From: Pinus tabuliformis
Lineage: Eukaryota; Streptophyta; Pinopsida; Pinales; Pinaceae
Reading direction: 5' to 3'
DNA: 64,000 bases
Assembly (NCBI GenBank): GCA_031772625.1
Contig: CM062812.1
Span: forward strand, 735,107,714 to 735,171,713
Of this stretch, positions 1 to 13,400 are shown piece after piece. The notes beneath the pieces are model-generated. The model did not search any database and was not told where the DNA came from. It saw only the letters and a program-made list of their open reading frames with translations. Positions within the stretch are counted from its first letter, which is position 1; the number at the start of each line of letters is the position of its first letter. The position numbers and the translations under genes were made by a program.

Positions 1-539
1 CATTAATGACCTTCGACCAAGAGACTTTGCGTGGTGTTCAACGTCAGATCCTATATTCACGCCACGTGAATTGTGCTACAGTACCTTGAGGGTCATCATC
101 ATTATCGGTGATTCCTCTCACGCTTGTTAACAGGTTACATTATTGACTGGTAATCAAGCGATGTCTTTCCATGTTCGACTTCAAGAAATTCTCACATGGA
201 TCGACTTGTACTAGAGTGAAGATCGGACAAGTTGAAGACCCCGGATCTAGTTTCATCCATCCGGGCTGCGATATATATTCAGGAGATAAAAACATAGACA
301 TGTGCAACAGATGATCATCCTACTAAAAGGATGATAATTAAAAGCAGAGAATTATCAGTCTATTATCAGACGATCGTCTGTTTATGTACAACAAATGTAT
401 TTATAAAGCTGAGCATGGGACATGCCCGCATCAGCTAGATCATGAAAAGAAAGTATGAAAAGATAATGTATTGTATTGTATTTTGTTACAGGTCACCTCC
501 CGACGATTAAATGAACTTCGGATCCTCCTAATAAAGCAT
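1..539. other. Non-coding stretch, no gene seen
   Basis: No reading frame with recognisable homology occurs here. A short palindromic stretch (CAGACGATCGTCTG) lies near 366-380. Base composition is mixed and unlike the AT-rich deserts later in the window. It may be part of the decayed element that follows, but no boundary is visible. Confidence 0.4.
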
Positions 540-1290
540 TTCACCCGATAAACGACCTCATACTTTAGGGGGCAACTTTTATAGACATTTTTGTGCCTTA
601 CAGCATAGAGCATGAAATGTCAATAATCTGAGGGATCCAAAGTCCCTAAACATGTTTTTCTTACCCTTAGAGGAACAAGGTCAGCAAACCATAGCACTGC
701 AAATCAGTTCTCCACTGAAAAACACTCAAAAACAGGTCAATTTTGGATCAAAGCAGCTGCTCCACTAAGCATCTGCGCTGAATGACAAAAGCTCCATGGT
801 GTACCTGCGCTGCATAGCAAGTGCAACAAAGGCTACCTGCGCTGGGCGTACTTTGACATGTGGAGGAATCTTTTCTCAATGTGCCAGTGCCCAGGAAGCT
901 TCCAAAATGACACTTGGATCAGAAGATTCGCCTAATGATGAGTAAAGAGGTTCTAAAACTCCAAGTGGAAGGTAGAAACTCCGAGTGGACTCAAGGACTG
1001 AAGAACAACTGGAGTTGAAGAGGACAACAAGTCACACATCAAGCTGACTTATCTTCACTCCAAAACTCTATATAAGGATCTCATCCCATGGGATCTAGAA
1101 GGCCGGAATTTTGTGCAAAGAATTGCTGTTGGTTTATAGTTGTGAGTATTGGGTGATTGCTTGAGGGAGGTGAAGAGGAGATTTCTTTCCGTCAGGAAGG
1201 TGATGCTGGATTGGACCTCTCACGGTTGTATCACCGCCTGAACCTTACTTCCTTATATTAATAAAGCATTTGAGGTTCTTCTATTCGCAT
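540..1290 (+). repeat. LTR-like segment, possibly a solo or truncated Ty3/gypsy-type LTR
   Basis: The segment has the layout of a plant LTR promoter region. A TATA-like CTATATAAGG lies near 1069-1078. About 190 bp downstream is AATAAAG (near 1260), which could serve as a poly(A) signal, followed by a T-rich stretch. No coding potential is found. I could not find a matching second copy, a clean TG...CA border, a target duplication or a primer site, so boundaries are approximate. A host promoter fragment is the alternative. Confidence 0.3.
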
Positions 1291-4098
1291 GTGTTTCAAT
1301 GGTGTATTGTCTTACTTGCGTATTTGATTTATGCTAATCCTTGAATCAATTATGAATGCATGCTTCTTGTAGTTTTCCTTTTCTTGTCTTGTTCGCAGGA
1401 TCTCGTGTAGCTGGGCCCGTGAGAAGACTTGGAGCTCGGAGCGAGCGGCAAATAGAGGAGATTGGATCGACCATTTGCGCAAGACATCGGTAAGTGGATC
1501 TCTTCCTTTCATCTCTTGCATGTCATAAAGAAGTAACTTTAGATAGCTTTGCTTCAGCTGTTGCTAAGGAACTATCACCCTTAGAGTGGGATAGGGTCAT
1601 TCCGTGTTGGATACTTTTCCCCACAACAATAATTAATAGGATTTTTAGGGAGCCATTTGTAAGCAGAGGTTGCTAAGAGCTCATGAAGCTTAGCTACATA
1701 ATTGGAGGAATTTCACAATCTAGTATGTTAAAATTAGTTTATACTATCTCATCACTTTGCTCAAACTTAAGTTCTCGTTTTCACACGATTATGGTATGGA
1801 ATTTAACTTTTTGTTAAGAAAATGCCATCACACCCTCACTATTTTTTTATAAATGTGGGATGGCATGAATGCTGTTTGGGAGTGATAGATTTTAGCTATT
1901 AGAGATTAGGACTGCTTCTCTCTTTCATTGTATTTAGAAATGGCTTTATTGAAGAAGTGGCAGGGAATCTGATCCATGTTGCAGCTGTTGATTGCATACT
2001 TGGTTTCTTGGTTGGCACACTATCTGCTATTGCCTTGGCACAATTTGAGGTCGGCGAAGCTGAAGTTGTAAAATCAAGTAGCAATATTCCTGATGTAGGA
2101 CTTGCTTGGGTAGGAAATTTAGAAATTTTTGTTACAAGCCTGTTAAGACGTAGGCTCGATCTCTAGATTAGTGCCAGAAATGTTCTGGCTACAAATAGAG
2201 GTCCTGAGATGAAGGAAATTAATGGTTTTGGACTGACCACATGTACAAGGAAATATGAAGATGAAAAGGAATATGGAAATGATGTTGTTGTAATGTTGTG
2301 AGGTCACACGCCCAGTTCCTCTATGAAGCAATTCATGAAGTATATCTGGCATTCCCATGGTGTGGATTCCATAGGCCTGAATTTCCTTCCTTTAGGGTCT
2401 GCACCATTCCATGTAGAGGTTTGCTTATGTCAATGCATTGCATTCCGGACAGTCTCTGTTGCAGAGGAATAGAGATGTCAATGCATTGCATTCCAGACTA
2501 TAGAAGAGATCACAACCACGCTTGCTCTTCGGATGCCTAGTACATTAAAAAGACTCTAATTCCTGGTGCCTATTGCCATGTTCAAATTGCCTAACAAATG
2601 GCTGCCATGGGTATAAATAGGACCTGTTGCATGTCACCGAGAATGAGGCAGAATCCCCTACCACAGCCTTTGAAATGCTTCATCATATATCTTCAATATC
2701 AGAAGAAAACAGTTGCATCTGCATTCCTATGCGTCCAGCAAGTAGTGATGATTGGACCAAGCAAAGTAAAAACTGCCAAAGAATTAGTGTTGTAGGTGGA
2801 GGCTATCAGTTCTATAAATTTATGGAGGGATTTTTTTCACCTTAGGAGTTGTGGGAATGATCTAATGCAATTCAATTCCTAGCCTAGGCTCCATAGAATA
2901 AACTGGGACCACTGATCTATGCCAAACAGGTGGTAGGAAAATGGATTTAGAGAACATCACAAGTAGCTCCAACATCAATGCGATTGTATGTCTGCTAGTT
3001 AATTTTACAGATTCTTTATTTTTGTTTTCCTTTTCTGGGTCATGCTTCAAAATTTTCCCTGCAACAAAACCATATGTTAAAAAAAAATGATATCCCAGAT
3101 TTATGGTTAAAATAATTTCTTATGATGCAAAAGCATCCTAGATTTATTGTGAAACTATTTACTTATGATGCAAGAAAGTAGTAGAAGGTGGAGAAAAGGG
3201 CCATCACATCCTAATTAGAACCTGGAGTGGAACCTAAAATTCCAATAGGGCCTCCATAATCTTTAGTAAGAACTCGAATGCATTGGAAGGATAGGGAATG
3301 GAGCTCGCGCTGCATGAAGAAATGGTGATGGCTAGGGTTCTGCCCTAGCCCCCGTGCAGGCCAAACCCATCCGTGATCCAGCTTCTCATGGCTGGCTTAA
3401 CCTCATCAAGCTTCGATTCTAGGCATTCGTCCTCGGGGATGGTCGATCAGATCCTTTCGACCTCCCCTCACAACTCTGACATTTGTATTTTGCAGCTCAT
3501 TTCGTTTCAGCTGTCTTCCTCCCCTGGTGCATCTGAGCCCTCCATGACGGCGATGGCTACCCTCCTGGAGTTGATCTGCACAAATGAATTTCAGAATTGT
3601 GAAAACCTTAGTTAAAAGAGGAGGCTATTTTCTTAGGAAAACCAGTACATAGTTCGATGTTCAAAATATTCAAGATATCCCTTTTCAAATGTCTCCATGT
3701 TCAGCATTCTATGTATATACAAATACTAACTGCTACAACATTCAACAGATACAAACTATCAAAACTGTATATCTAAAACCATATAGAAAGCATATAATGG
3801 GCCAGAGTATCCATGTGCACCGAGTAAAAACAGAGAATCCATGGGACCTCTTGTTCAGTAGACATACATTCCCATCAAGTCTTTCCATCCATACGCACCC
3901 ATATCATAAACAAGTCCATTTTTATGGCCAGAAGGAAACGGTAGTGGAACACACTTACGAGCAGCCTGAAACATTACAACCCCTAACGTTAAAACCCTAA
4001 AATTTATTGGTCGAAACCCTAAAGGTCAAGAACGAAAGCCTTATAAGCCTTTGCAGAACCCAAATGGAGGTAACCACTAACTTGGTGGCGTTTTGCCT
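1291..4098. other. Non-coding or unrecognised stretch
   Basis: Several short open frames exist on both strands but none carries a family motif I recognise. A small direct repeat of GTCAATGCATTGCATTCC occurs at about 2429 and 2477. An A-run (3079-3087) lies in otherwise ordinary sequence. The stretch could include decayed exons, and I see nothing that can be annotated as a gene. Confidence 0.4.
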
Positions 4099-4322
4099 CC
4101 TCAGAGCCTTTCCTCCAGTGGAGTTACGAGCGCCATGGAGCCAAACCAAAACTTCGAATAAAGATTTGAAGAAACAACTAGGTCTGAGAAAATTTGACAT
4201 ACCCATCAATCCTCAGAGCCTTTCCTCCAGTGGAGTTACGAGCGCCATGGAGCCAAACTAAAACTTCGAATAAAGATTCGAAGAAACAACCAGGTCTTAA
4301 AAAATTCGACATATCCATCAAA
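4099..4322. repeat. Tandem duplication, 112-bp unit, two copies
   Basis: The units 4099-4210 and 4211-4322 begin with CCTCAGAGCCTTTCCTCC and align along their whole length with about ten substitutions. The unit length is not a multiple of three. The open frame that crosses both units therefore does not give a clean peptide repeat, and I do not treat it as a gene. Confidence 0.85.
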
Positions 4323-6055
4323 ATCAAGTATGTGAGAGGCGAGCATGGCGTTGCGTGTAACTTCGTGCTTCATTCACGACAGAAAACACTTCATGCAATT
4401 CCAATGAAAGGTACTTTGTAAGAAACAGGTTCTTCGACAGCTCTTCGTGGCCAAGATGATGAGTTGCAACTAGATGAGTTCATTAACAATGGTAACGGCA
4501 CAGAAAGATGCATGACCAACACGTACACCAACGCCCACACCTCAAAACTCGATTATGTCACATTCGGGAAAGACGGCAAGGATTTGGTATGTTCAATCCA
4601 CTGGGCGAAAGATGAACCGAATTTGACATGTTAAATCAATGGCTGGAAACACTCCAATCGTCTAATGATTCATGAGACGGAGGGGAGAGATGACACGAGG
4701 GCAAGGAGGGGAATTCATTTCAGAGGGAATGCCTTATGGCATAAAAATTATAAATTTAATTGAAACATCCGAGCTGAAGCGTTTCCACTCAGCCAGATCG
4801 TGCCGATCATGGCGTTTCGATAACCAGATCATGGCGTTTCAATAACCAGCCCCATGTTAACCTTGGAGAACAAAGGAGCAAATGTTGGATTTTTAGAAAA
4901 CTTGGAAAATCGCCGCCACGTTACTAGCGATGGCCATATGTGGAGAGTTGCGACGCGGCCGCCATTGGTGGTCTGGAAAAAAGGTCAGGGATCTGTATGC
5001 ACAATAGAGGGAAAGAAAACGTGAATGCACAAGAGAAACTATTAAACCATGCTTTGTGTTTGCGATAACTGCTATGGAGAATCGCCAAATTTTCTGACCG
5101 CCATTGAAAATTGGTGTGTGTAGTGTGCGGCAGACAACTGCCAGTTTGCAAAAATGTCGGTTCAAAGCACACAGGGAGCACCCGTCTCGGTGTTCCCTGA
5201 CTGTGCGAAAACCCTAACATGCCCTGCCTCTGTGAGAATAACTATGGTGAGGACGCTCTCTTAACAAAAATTGTGGGTACAAGCAGAGAGGGAGGGTCGC
5301 TCACGGGGAACCAAAGTTGTGCGAGAACGAGAGTCATTGATTTGGGAAGGGAACAGATGGAAGGTGGAGATGCCAGGTTATCTCGTGAATGGAGCTCTTG
5401 GGATTGCTAAATATCGTTTATCCCGAAGGAGCTCCCTGCATTGCTAACTGGCATTGCTAAATATAGTTTTTTTTTTAAGGGAGTTATTTTTAATGTGATT
5501 TTTTGGATTTTCTGGTGTAGAATTTGGTGGAAAACTTTGAGTTGAAATCTAGATTTGTATTATTTAAATTGTTTTTTTAACTGCATATTTAGATTCAGCA
5601 CCTTGAAAAACCTTAAGACACTTTAATTGTGCAAAATTACTCATCAAACTTGTAATTTCAGTAAATTGCTATCAAATTTTAAAAAAAAAATCACAGACAA
5701 CTCCATCCATCTCCATCCATCCAGAAGTGTCGAAATGTTTCACCGTGTAGAGAGGTATAGGGAGGATTATCTATGAAAAATCCGGAAAGAATAAATTTTC
5801 CATAATGTGACAGTAAGTTTAGTTGAGGGAGTATAGGAAACGTAAGATGCATGTAGTATTCCTATAGTTATTATGAAATCCATTGAATGGATTTGATTAG
5901 AAAAGTGATGTAGTAGGTTTAATAACGTGTTTTAATAAACAATGTGTATTAACAAATAATAATTTATTAATAATAATAATAGAAAATAATTTTTTATATT
6001 TACAAATTTTTACTTTTAATATTTTCATTTATAAAATAATATATTTTGTCATCTG
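4323..6055. other. Non-coding stretch, becoming AT-rich
   Basis: No gene is recognised. Short open frames near 4893-5410 overlap on both strands and have no family signature. From about 5450 the sequence becomes AT-rich with T-runs, and 5930-6050 is nearly all A and T. Confidence 0.4.
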
Positions 6056-6685
6056 AAAACACCCCATACTCTCTAAATACTTTTTCATTAATGATAATGA
6101 ACAAAGGTTTTTAATTTTTAAATTATAATCATGGTTATGATAATTTAATATATATTTTAAAATTACTTTACTACTTCTCATTGTTATTTAACCACCATAT
6201 TCAACTATGAATATTCATCAAATTACTTTTTAAAGTCAATTGAATTAAAATTTAGCATTATTTTTAGGTTGATAGGCTTTTCTATGCGTCAACAATCATC
6301 AATATTTTTACCCGGCTCCGTTCGATCAAGTGAGACACTTTCAATCGTTGATTTGAAGTGTCACATCCACTAATTTAGAAAACACCCCATACTCTCTAAA
6401 TACTTTTTCATTAATGATAATGAACAAAGGTTTTTAATTTTTAAATTATAATCATGGTTATGATAATTTAATATATATTTTAAAATTACTTTACTACTTC
6501 TCATTGTTATTTAACCCATATTCAACTATGAATATTCATCAAATTACTTTTTAAAGTCAATTGAATTAAAATTTAGCATTATTTTTAGGTTGATAGGCTT
6601 TTCTATGCGTCAACAATCATCAATATTTTTACCCGGCTCCGTTCGATCAAGTGAGACACTTTCAATCGTTGATTTGAAGTGTCAT
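6056..6685. repeat. Tandem duplication, 323-bp unit, two copies
   Basis: Unit 1 (6056-6378) and unit 2 (6379-6685) both start with AAAACACCCCATACTCTC and stay almost identical through a TTCGATCAAGTGAGACAC motif near the end. The second copy lacks three bases of an ACCACCATA stretch. The high identity suggests a fairly recent event in a region that is otherwise decayed. Confidence 0.9.
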
Positions 6686-6700
6686 CTCGCAAGCATGCAC

Positions 6701-6786
6701 TGCACTTCGATTGTTTTTTCCAAATGTCAATTGAGTTGCCTACTGCACTTCGATTGTTTTTTCCAAATATCGGTTGAATTGCCTTC
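6701..6786. repeat. Short tandem duplication, 43-bp unit
   Basis: TGCACTTCGATTGTTTTTTC starts at 6701 and again at 6744. The copies differ at a few positions towards their ends. The repeat directly follows the 323-bp tandem duplication. Confidence 0.8.
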
Positions 6787-7776
6787 TTTTCACCTGAGTT
6801 CTATTGTGCATTAAACCTGGCCCTGTTATGCAAAAACTCTGATCCCCCGCAAGCCCTTAGTCTTACTGCATAGAGTTCTTCTGCGTCATTCTCATACTTT
6901 CTAGCGACCTTCTAACTGGATTTTTCTGGTCTTTGCTCCTCACGAGAATCTTTAAAGGAAACTCAATAATCTTTAGAGGAAAACTCAATAATATTTCACC
7001 ATCTATTGCTCTGTTCTTTTGAATTTCTGAAAATTTAGTTTGATTCATTTCCTAGATTCACGATCCATTGAAGGCTTAAGGTGATGCGTGTTTTTCCTCT
7101 GTAATACGAAATTGTCAATATCTTCCATACATTTGGCTTTTGACTGTTTAAATATATGAATGTCATATTTTCTTTCTATTGAAAGCTTTCCAGCGGGGTT
7201 TACATGGGCATCGATGCTTCTGGAAATTTATTACAAGGATTTAACGTGTTTCCATGTTAAGCCTATGTTGGGCAGAGAGAACGTTGTTTCATCTGAGTTT
7301 CCAAGGATTGAAAACATTCCAAGTCCCCGTTGAAGTCTTTAATGTAGCTATGTAGAATTTTGCAATTTAGGTGTTATCTTTAAGATCTCAAAATTCCATA
7401 GCGGGTCATATGTATATTTCAGTTTTGGCATTATCTTTAAGATCTCAGAGTTCCATAGCTGGTCATATTTCAGGAACATTTACATTTTCTCTATAAATGA
7501 CTCTGTGATGCTTTCAATATCTTCTACTGTGCGATCTATTGCGCCTTTTACCGCCTGAAAAAATCCACAAGATTTTCATGCGACTTTTCCGGTTTTTACA
7601 AGTCATATATATAATTTCCCGCCTGCATAGCATCGTCCTTACCGATCTTAACGCAGAAGATAAGTATCAGCTTCGTATGTAGTAAGGCCTTAGACAAGTA
7701 TTTTTAATTGCAGGACTGCTATGCGATTTCTTCCATTTTAGTGTGTTTTACTATTGTTTTAAAGGTATTGATCATG

Positions 7777-8205
7777 AAGTTTGGGGAGAGGCTTTCCGAG
7801 TATCTACATGGAAAGGACGGGATCTTTGAGAAAAAATTTAGTCTATTAGGTACTGGGGATGGAAACGATACTCCCCTGCTGTTGAAAGAATGACAAAATG
7901 TCTTCAAGTTTTATGCCAGCGGCTGCCAATATTGCCAGCGCTTGTTGGCAACCATGGAGCTTCAGAGAAGGCATGATCTGATCTCAAGGATGTATAATTC
8001 TATAGTGCCTTGTAAGGATGAGGTCAATATCGAAGTTTATATGAAGGAAGATGGTATGGATGCTGTCGTATTTGCACTGGCCAGGAAGAAGGCTGCCAAA
8101 AGTATGCACAAGGATAACAGGGATCTCCAACAGTATGCCATCTTGCTTACGCCGCCTTCGAATCGGAAGTGGCTCAGCGAGGAGCTCGTTGTAGTTGCCG
8201 AGTCG
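7777..8205 (+). pseudogene. CCDC47-like (DUF1682) ER membrane protein, exon relic, copy 1
   Basis: The translated frame resembles the middle of plant CCDC47-like proteins. In order one sees a KDGIFEKKFSLLG motif, a FKFYASG segment, LLATMELQRRHDLISRMYN, then VPCKDEVNIEVYM and a PPSNRKWLSEELVVVAES end. In the family this protein is an ER membrane component linked to the multipass translocon (PAT complex). Only the cytosolic-domain part is present. The N-terminal signal and membrane region and the basic C-terminus are missing. A single in-frame TGA (7891-7893) interrupts it and the frame otherwise stays open, so decay is modest. Directly downstream it is joined to BiP sequence. The family call comes from remembered motif similarity and I am fairly confident of it. 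Confidence 0.72.
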
Positions 8206-8259
8206 CAGATCCTATTTTCTTTCCCCTCATTTTGGTTTAAATTCTGCTTCTTTGTTTTG

Positions 8260-8309
8260 AGCGATACCGAACGAACCATATTTGGTGTCAAGAGACTCAT
8301 GGGGAGAAA
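8260..8309 (+). pseudogene. BIP: BiP (ER Hsp70) exon fragment, copy 1
   Basis: The frame reads ERTIFGVKRLMGRK, which matches the Hsp70/BiP segment around PERTIFDVKRLIGRK in the ATPase domain. It ends at a canonical GTAAGT donor at 8310. The next BiP exon is absent because the tandem-duplication breakpoint falls in the following intron. It lies in the same open frame as the CCDC47-like relic, separated by about 55 bp that look like the pyrimidine-rich 3' end of an intron (TTTGTTTTGAG). Confidence 0.7.
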
Positions 8310-9390
8310 GTAAGTACTCTGATCTCTGATTTGCCCATTCATTAGACAATTATATTTATTGCAAGTCCAATTCTCGCCTTGATATTGAAGCCACAACGGT
8401 GCCGGTCATAAAATTGGCATGTTAAGTCAGAGGTCGAGCAACATTCTGGTTGGGGCCAGATCAGGATTTCATTTCTGCCCTGTCCAAACTTCAAGAAAAT
8501 TATTTAAAACTTTTAAATGATAAACACAATTAAAGGAAACTCAATAATATTTGCTCCTCACGAGAATCTTTAAAGGAAACTCAATAATCTTTAGAGGAAA
8601 ACTCAATAATATTTCACCATCTATTGCTCTGTGCTTTTGAATTTCTGAAAATTTAGTTTGATTTGTTTTCTAGATTCACGATCCTTTGAAGGCTTAAGGT
8701 GATGCGTATTTTTCCTCTGTAATAGGAAATTGTCGATATTTTCCATGCGTTTGGCTTTTGACTGTTTAAATATATGAAGTTCATATTTTCTTTCTATTGA
8801 AAGCTTTCCAGCAGGGTTTGCGTGGGCACCGATGCTTCTGGAAATTTATTACAAGGATTTAGCGCGTTTCCATGTTAAGCCTATGTTGGGCAAAGAGAAA
8901 GCTGTTTCATCTAAGTTTCTGAGGATTGAAAACATTCCAAGCCCCCGTGGAAGTCTTTAATGTAGCTATGTGGAATTTTTCAATTCAGGCGTTATCATTA
9001 AGATCTCAAAATTCCATAACGGGTGAGAGGTATATTTCAGTTTTGGCGTTATCTTTAAGATCTCAGAGTTCCATAGCTGGTCATATTTTAGGAACATTTA
9101 CATTTTCTTTATAAATGACTCTGCAATGCTTTCAATATCTTCTGCTGTGCGATCTATTGCATCTTTTACCACCTGAAAAAATCCACAAGATTTTCATGCG
9201 ACTTTTCTGGTTTTTACAAGTCCTATATATAATTTCCCGCCTGCATAGCATTTTCCTTACCGATCTTAACGCAGAAGATAAGTATCAGCTTCGTATGTAG
9301 TAAGGCCTTAGACAATTATTTTTAATTCCAGGATTGCTATGCGATTTCTTCTTTTTTAGTGTGTTTGACTATTATTTTAAAGATATTGAT

Positions 9391-9820
9391 CATGAAGTTT
9401 AGGGAGAGGTTTTCCGAGTATCTACACGGAAAGGACGGGATCTTTGAGAAAAAATTCAGTCTATTAGGTACTGGGAACAGAAATGATACTCCCCTGCGGT
9501 TGAAAGAAGGACAGAATGTCTTCAAGTTTTATGCGAGCGGGCGCTGATATTGCCGGGGCTTGTTGGCGACCATGGAGCTTCAGAGCAGGCATGATCTGAT
9601 CTCAAAGATGTATATAATTCTATAGTGCCTTGTAAGGATGAGGTCAATATCGAGGTTTATATGAATGAGGATGGTATGGATGCTGTCGTATTTGCACTGG
9701 CCAGGAAGAAGGCTGCCAAGAGTATGCACAAGGATACCAGGGATCTCCAATAGTATGCCAGCTTGCTTACGCCGCCTTCGAATCGGAAGTGGCACAGGGG
9801 AGCTTGTTGCAATTGCTGAG
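9391..9820 (+). pseudogene. CCDC47-like ER membrane protein, exon relic, copy 2
   Basis: This is the tandem copy of the relic at 7777-8205. It lacks the TGA found there (GGA instead). It has its own TGA after the FKFYASG segment (near 9544), and a two-base TA insertion in the ATGTATATAATTC stretch (near 9608) shifts the frame before the VPCKDEV motif. Downstream it reads into BiP sequence as in copy 1. Different lesions in the two copies show that they decayed separately after the duplication. Confidence 0.72.
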
Positions 9821-9877
9821 TCACAGATCCTATTTTCTTTCCCCTCATTTTGGTCTAAATTCTGCTTCTTTGTTTTA

Positions 9878-10935
<1,058 letters not shown>

Positions 10936-11678
10936 TAAGACATTCAATGTGTTCCTTGTAATATAGATATAAACAAAACATCTAAAGAAAAGTAATTGCA
11001 CAATGATCGAGTGCAAGAAAACAAGGTTTTCCGCCTTTACCAATTAACTCTTATAGAAAAATTCAACAATTCCAATTTAATAATCCTATCGGCCTCTCTT
11101 TGTACCTTTTGGGACATTTTCCAGTTATACCTATTTGTCTTAAAATGTAGATAGTAGTTAAAATGTACATAGTTTTATTAAAATTTAATACGGTTGTAAA
11201 AAAGTGAGTTGTTAATTGTCTTATATTTTTATATATTAAATATTATTAGAAAATATAAACAATATTATATTAATTTTAAAATAACATATTATTAATTTTT
11301 AAAATGATTATAATTTTAAAAACATATAAAGTTTAATGAATTTTGTTAAGGGGTTTATATATAGACGGAGTCATGGTTCGTGTGAAGTGACATCATTTTT
11401 AGTCCCTGCCATCTGGTAATGGCTAGGGACTATAGTAATCGAAACGGATGAACTTAACATTAATTGAGCTGTTTGCGAGCTGTTTGCTACTGCCATTTGA
11501 TCGAATATAATGAAAGTTTTTGGATGAATAGTCCTTTACTATCTTATTTGGCCTCTTCCCGAGGCCAGAGGCGAGAAAGCATATATTATGTTGGTTTTGT
11601 GTTATTCATTTGTTCATTTTTTTGGACCTGTTAGACTAATGCTAACATTAGTCTACCAGTATAAAATGCTAGCTAGCT
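10936..11678. other. Non-coding, AT-rich stretch
   Basis: No gene is recognised. The BiP homology stops abruptly near 10935. About 11150-11350 is strongly AT-rich. A short inverted CTCTTCCCGAGGCCAGAGGC segment near 11553 is the only GC-rich feature. Confidence 0.4.
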
Positions 11679-11740
11679 CCCGGGTACATCCTTATTCCAG
11701 TACATCCTTCCCGGGTACACCCTTATTCTAGTACATCCTT
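11679..11740. repeat. Short tandem duplication, 31-bp unit
   Basis: CCCGGGTACATCCTTATT starts at 11679 and recurs at 11710 with two substitutions. The repeat precedes a 181-bp tandem duplication by about 270 bp. Confidence 0.85.
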
Positions 11741-12005
11741 CCTATTGTGACACCTGTTGCTGCTTATTCTTTGAAGTTTCCACCTGTTGCTACTGTGTCT
11801 ACTGTGGCGTTGTTGTATGTTACTGTCACTTCATGTTATTGTGGTGTCTATGGAACCGAAGTTGAAGGGACTGGAAGGGTACTGTGGTGTCTATGGAACC
11901 AAAGTGAAGTTGAACGGAAGGGAACTGAAGCTGGAGAGAACAGAAGAAGAACAAAAGAAGATCATAGAATTTTCCTGCTTCACTTTTCTTGTTCTTTAGT
12001 CTTCC

Positions 12006-12360
12006 TGTCATTCAATGTTATTCAGGCAGATAGGCTTCAGGCGGCAAGGAAATTGAATCAGGAACTATGGTCATGGGACGCTCGAGCTTGAATTGGATCT
12101 GCTACTGTAGCTTTAGCTCGGTCAATTTTCTTTTGGAACTGTTTTCAAACCGAAACTCAAACTAGGTAACAAATTGTGATTCAAATTGTCATTGAGTGTT
12201 ATTCAGGTGGATAGGCTTCAGGCGGCAAGGCAATTGAATTAGGAACTATGGTCATGGGACACTGGAGCTTGAATTGGCTCTAGCTACTGTAGCTTTAGCT
12301 CGGTCAATTTTCTCCTAGAACTGTTTTCAAACTGAAACTCAAACTAGGTAACAAACTATC
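12006..12360. repeat. Tandem duplication, 181-bp unit, two copies
   Basis: Unit 1 (12006-12186) and unit 2 (12187-12360) share a TAGGCTTCAGGCGGCAAGG core and a closing AACTCAAACTAGGTAACAAA. They differ by scattered substitutions. An open frame (11747-12091) ends inside unit 1 with no recognisable domain, so I do not call it a gene. Confidence 0.88.
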
Positions 12361-13061
12361 TCTTTCATTGATGCCTCTCCTACCTTTACTTGCTATATGT
12401 TTTTAGCATGTGAGAGACCTCTTCTTGTAGTTGTGATCTCTTTAACTCCATTGATATATCTAGGAAAGACTGTATAAAATATCTTGAATACTATCTTGAA
12501 TACAAAAATCCTGAGACACTTGAGCAAAAAATCTTAAATACAAAAACAAAAAAATCAAAATCCTGAGGCATTTAAGTTTGAACTTGAATTTTTATGAAAA
12601 TCCTGAGGCATTTAAGTTTGAATTTGAATTTCTATGAAATCAGTGCTTTGAAATGATTTGAGATATTTGATAGTATGGATTCGGTAGCTTGAAAAAACAA
12701 ATATTAAATCTATACAAATTTCTTTGAAAAACTAAGATATTTAAATTCTTAAAAAGACAAATATTAAATCAGTGTTAATTCAGAAACCTGCAATATTTCA
12801 TATCTGCTTAGGGATGTGATCTTGGATCTAGAGAAACATTTTGTTGCAGCTCAACACACAGGAAACTAGACTTGTGTCTCTTGGTACTGATCAGATAACC
12901 TCCTATTCTTCGGATTTGATCAGTCTGCACACAGTCTCAAATTTATCAGCAATTACATGATCAGTCAATCATATATTGTATTAATCATACTATATTGCCT
13001 TACTGCAAATATAATAATGGTACTGAATTTCCAGCTTTTAGCAGCATGAATTTCTGTTTCA
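12361..13061. other. Non-coding stretch with short internal repeats
   Basis: No gene is recognised. AAAATCCTGAGGCATTTAAG occurs twice about 52 bp apart (near 12555 and 12597), with a weaker third copy near 12507. The stretch is AT-rich. Confidence 0.45.
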
Positions 13062-13253
13062 TTACTTGCATAGTAAGGGTGGTTTGGGCTGCCCTAAAAC
13101 CAGAAGAGAAACCGAATGCTTCTTGGCTTGCTGAAGTATTGTTGGACCTTTGTCCTTAACTCCTTCTACAATCATCACTTCGACCTCCACCATTTTGTAG
13201 AATTCAGCTCTCAACAAAACTTTGGATGTAACACAAATATTGTGATGTTCATC
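13062..13253 (-). pseudogene. Universal-stress-protein-like (adenine nucleotide alpha hydrolase-like) exon relic
   Basis: The minus-strand frame reads VEVEVMIVEGVKDKGPTI followed by LQQAKKHSVSLLVLGQ, then ends with a stop. This resembles the C-terminal half of plant USP-like alpha-hydrolase-fold proteins, where a VEVE strand, an E/QG...KGPTI segment and an SLLVLGQ strand follow one another. The nucleotide-binding N-terminal half is absent, so it is either a single exon or a fragment. No intact promoter or other exon is seen nearby. The match is by motif memory and should be treated as likely but not proven. Confidence 0.5.
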
Positions 13254-13400
13254 TAATTGGGGAAAACAAATGATGATAAACACGGTTTCAGAGCATGAAT
13301 TTACCTCTGGTCTTCGCTATATGCAAAGGGATTTCAAAGAGTTCAGAAAATTAGGATCTTTGGTGTTTAGATGATGTTTTCTGGAAAAAAAGGAGATTCA

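Noticed and set aside
1957..2166. Open frame with a hydrophobic LGFLVGTLSAIALAQF segment, possibly a membrane protein exon
   Set aside because: It is a single short hydrophobic stretch without other support, and a minus-strand frame overlaps it.
3373..4421. Several open frames of 75-103 codons around a 112-bp tandem duplication
   Set aside because: No family motif is found, frames overlap on both strands, and the duplication is not a multiple of three. Support for a gene is insufficient.
4893..5220. Two overlapping minus-strand frames of 90 and 98 codons
   Set aside because: They overlap each other in different frames and show no recognisable motif, codon pattern or neighbouring exon.
11747..12091. 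Open frame of 114 codons
   Set aside because: It ends within a tandem duplication, has no domain, and other frames overlap it with similar length.
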